The notes below the pieces were generated by a model that was not told the DNA's origin, made no database searches, and was given only the letters and a program-made list of their open reading frames with translations. Below, in pieces: positions 62,638 to 64,000 of a DNA stretch of 64,000 bases (position 1 is its first letter; each line of letters starts with the position of its first letter). The position numbers and the translations under genes are program-made. The stretch is taken from NCBI GenBank assembly GCA_030770545.1, contig CM061098.1, forward strand, positions 13,978,001-14,042,000, given 5' to 3'. The stretch is from Macropodus opercularis (lineage: Eukaryota; Chordata; Actinopteri; Anabantiformes; Osphronemidae).

Positions 62638-64000
62638 GTAGGTGAACAGCGCAGCTCTGAAACAAGATGGAACAAGCTTCATCTTGACAAATGTAATGTT
62701 TAATAATTTGTAGAAATACATATACAATGAAACAACATGTGTTTTGTGTTGACTAATTATAGTGATTAATTTAAAAAGGCACCAGCTCACAATTGTTTTT
62801 ATTGTTCCCTTGTTGTTGTTTTGGTTCCTGCTGTTTGCACCCAGCCATTGATTTTTCTCGGCAGGCGACTGTAAATTGCCCGATCTCCATTACGGCATTT
62901 CTCTGACATTTTTGAAGGTATATGTCCAGTGGTTTCAGGGAATATTCAAACCCTTTTGCAGCAGCAAACCTATTTGTAGTCAAGTGCAGCTTGTTCGATG
63001 AGCTGAGAAAAAGGCACTCGTCACTCTTCACTTGTGGGACAGTGTAGTGTCTTACCAGTAAAAAAACCAAGTGTCCTGATGTCCATAGTCGTCTTTTGTC
63101 TGCAAGTTGTGGATCAGGAAAAAGACTAAACCAACAGCATGCAAGGCAAGTACTGTATGGAACACTTCTCCCATCCGGCCGACATGAGTCAAGACTGATC
63201 ATCAAGAACGGTCAAGCTAACGGGCTAACGGAGGTTTTAAAGTCTCCTGCGATGATGGGAAAACCTGCTGGAAAGACACTCATCTCTGCAGCACTCCATC
63301 AGTCAGGCCTTTATAGTAGAGTGGTTAGGAGGAAGCCACTTTAAGTAAAAGGAATATGACAGCCAGCTTGGAATCTGCCAAACGCCATTTAAGGGACTCT
63401 GACAGCACGAGGAGAAGGATCCGTTGGTCTGATGAGACACAAATCGAACTCGCTGGACAGGAACTCCGAGCGCTGTGTGACCGCTGACCACCAAGCGCTG
63501 CTCATCACCTGCCTGGATCTCCTGGAAACGTACTCAAGAAGACCCAAAGCTATAAGGAGCTTTTATAAAGTCTTTGGTCTGAATATCTTTTTAAACATTA
63601 TAGTTTGGAAAGAATAAATTGCCATATACTGTAGGTTTGCTACTGTAGGTCTACTGTACAGTACATCACCATAAAGTCAAGGGGTTTGGATCATTCCTGA
63701 GGCGACTGTGTGCATTTATGTGTGCATGAGAGAGAGAGAGAGAGTGTGTGTGTATGTGGAAAGACCAAAGACAGCCACGGCACAGATTTGATCAGCCAGC
63801 CTTCAGATCACAGTGCTGACTTATCAGGCCTATTAGAGCAAAGGATGAATTATAGATGAACTGCTGGCTCTATAGAGGGATCTCTGCCCACACATAGGGA
63901 TCCAAGCGCCCGTGTATGTGCTTGTATGTGTGTGTGAATATGCGTGTTCAGCCCAGGTGGACTCCCGGGGGTGCTCTTATATGTCTTCGAAGCGGCTCGT
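62638..64000 (+). other. Start of the intron after exon r
   Basis: Begins with the donor gtaggt and runs past the window end. Contains a decayed Tc1-type transposase fragment (63201-63486) and a (GA)n tract near 63728-63746. Confidence 0.85.
63201..63486 (+). mobile_element. Frameshifted Tc1/mariner transposase fragment
   Basis: Frame starting at 63225 reads LTEVLKSPAMMGKPAGKTLI then SAALHQSGLYSRVVRRKPL, the end of the DNA-binding part of Tc1-like transposases. After a frameshift near 63343 it continues as KRNMTASLESAKRHLRDSDS, then RRRIRWSDETQIELAGQ, where WSDET holds the second catalytic-type aspartate block (codon at 63431). The frame is lost after about 63480. No terminal inverted repeats seen, so only an internal fragment remains. 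Confidence 0.85.

Noticed and set aside
62771..63205. 144-codon open frame on the minus strand
   Set aside because: No known motif; it overlaps the region just upstream of a plus-strand Tc1 relic and appears to be chance.
1..64000. CRISPR arrays, rRNA or bacterial operon features
   Set aside because: The sequence is eukaryotic with spliced exons; repeats present are microsatellites and transposon remains.

Overview
The window looks like vertebrate, almost certainly teleost fish, genomic DNA. It holds the middle of one large multi-exon gene on the + strand: a teneurin (tenm / odz), a type II transmembrane cell-adhesion receptor of the nervous system. I placed 18 coding exons between 9376 and 62637. 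All have AG/GT borders and join in one uninterrupted frame of 3155 nt (about 1051 codons). The NHL part (NRDTRH microexon, TSPAHKYYLAMDP, QCLPFDQSHCG, VIGSNGL, STQPLSCD) fits the teneurin-1 paralogue best, so I call it tenm1-like; family membership is much surer than the paralogue.

Layout. 1-9375 is intron (or 5' region) upstream of the first extracellular exon; the cytoplasmic and transmembrane exons were not found and should lie before the window. 9376-20202 encodes the juxtamembrane linker in three exons. 24864-31685 encodes the eight EGF-like repeats, in exons that nearly all have symmetric 1-1 phase, with a 30-nt microexon between EGF7 and EGF8. 34772-36682 encodes the Cys-rich calcium-type motif and the transthyretin-like domain. 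38758-42832 is the fibronectin-plug region. 43140-62637 is the first part of the NHL beta-propeller, with a 21-nt microexon and then a 14.4-kb intron. The rest of the NHL, the YD shell and the C-terminal domain lie beyond 64000.

The remainder is intronic: many (TG/CA)n, (GA/TC)n and homopolymer tracts (two G runs and one C run of 24-26 nt), a decayed L2/Rex1-type LINE fragment, a frameshifted Tc1-type transposase fragment, two related copies of a dispersed repeat I associate with percomorph fish, several CpG-dense patches and a few TAAT-rich patches that could be regulatory. I saw no second gene, tRNA, rRNA or CRISPR array.

Best leads: a pure (TG)16 tract directly against a splice acceptor of a frame-neutral exon; both teneurin alternative-splice microexons with UGC motifs upstream; retention of the odd-cysteine EGF2 and EGF5; and an apparent several-fold excess of the 7-mer TACTGTA/TACAGTA across the introns.
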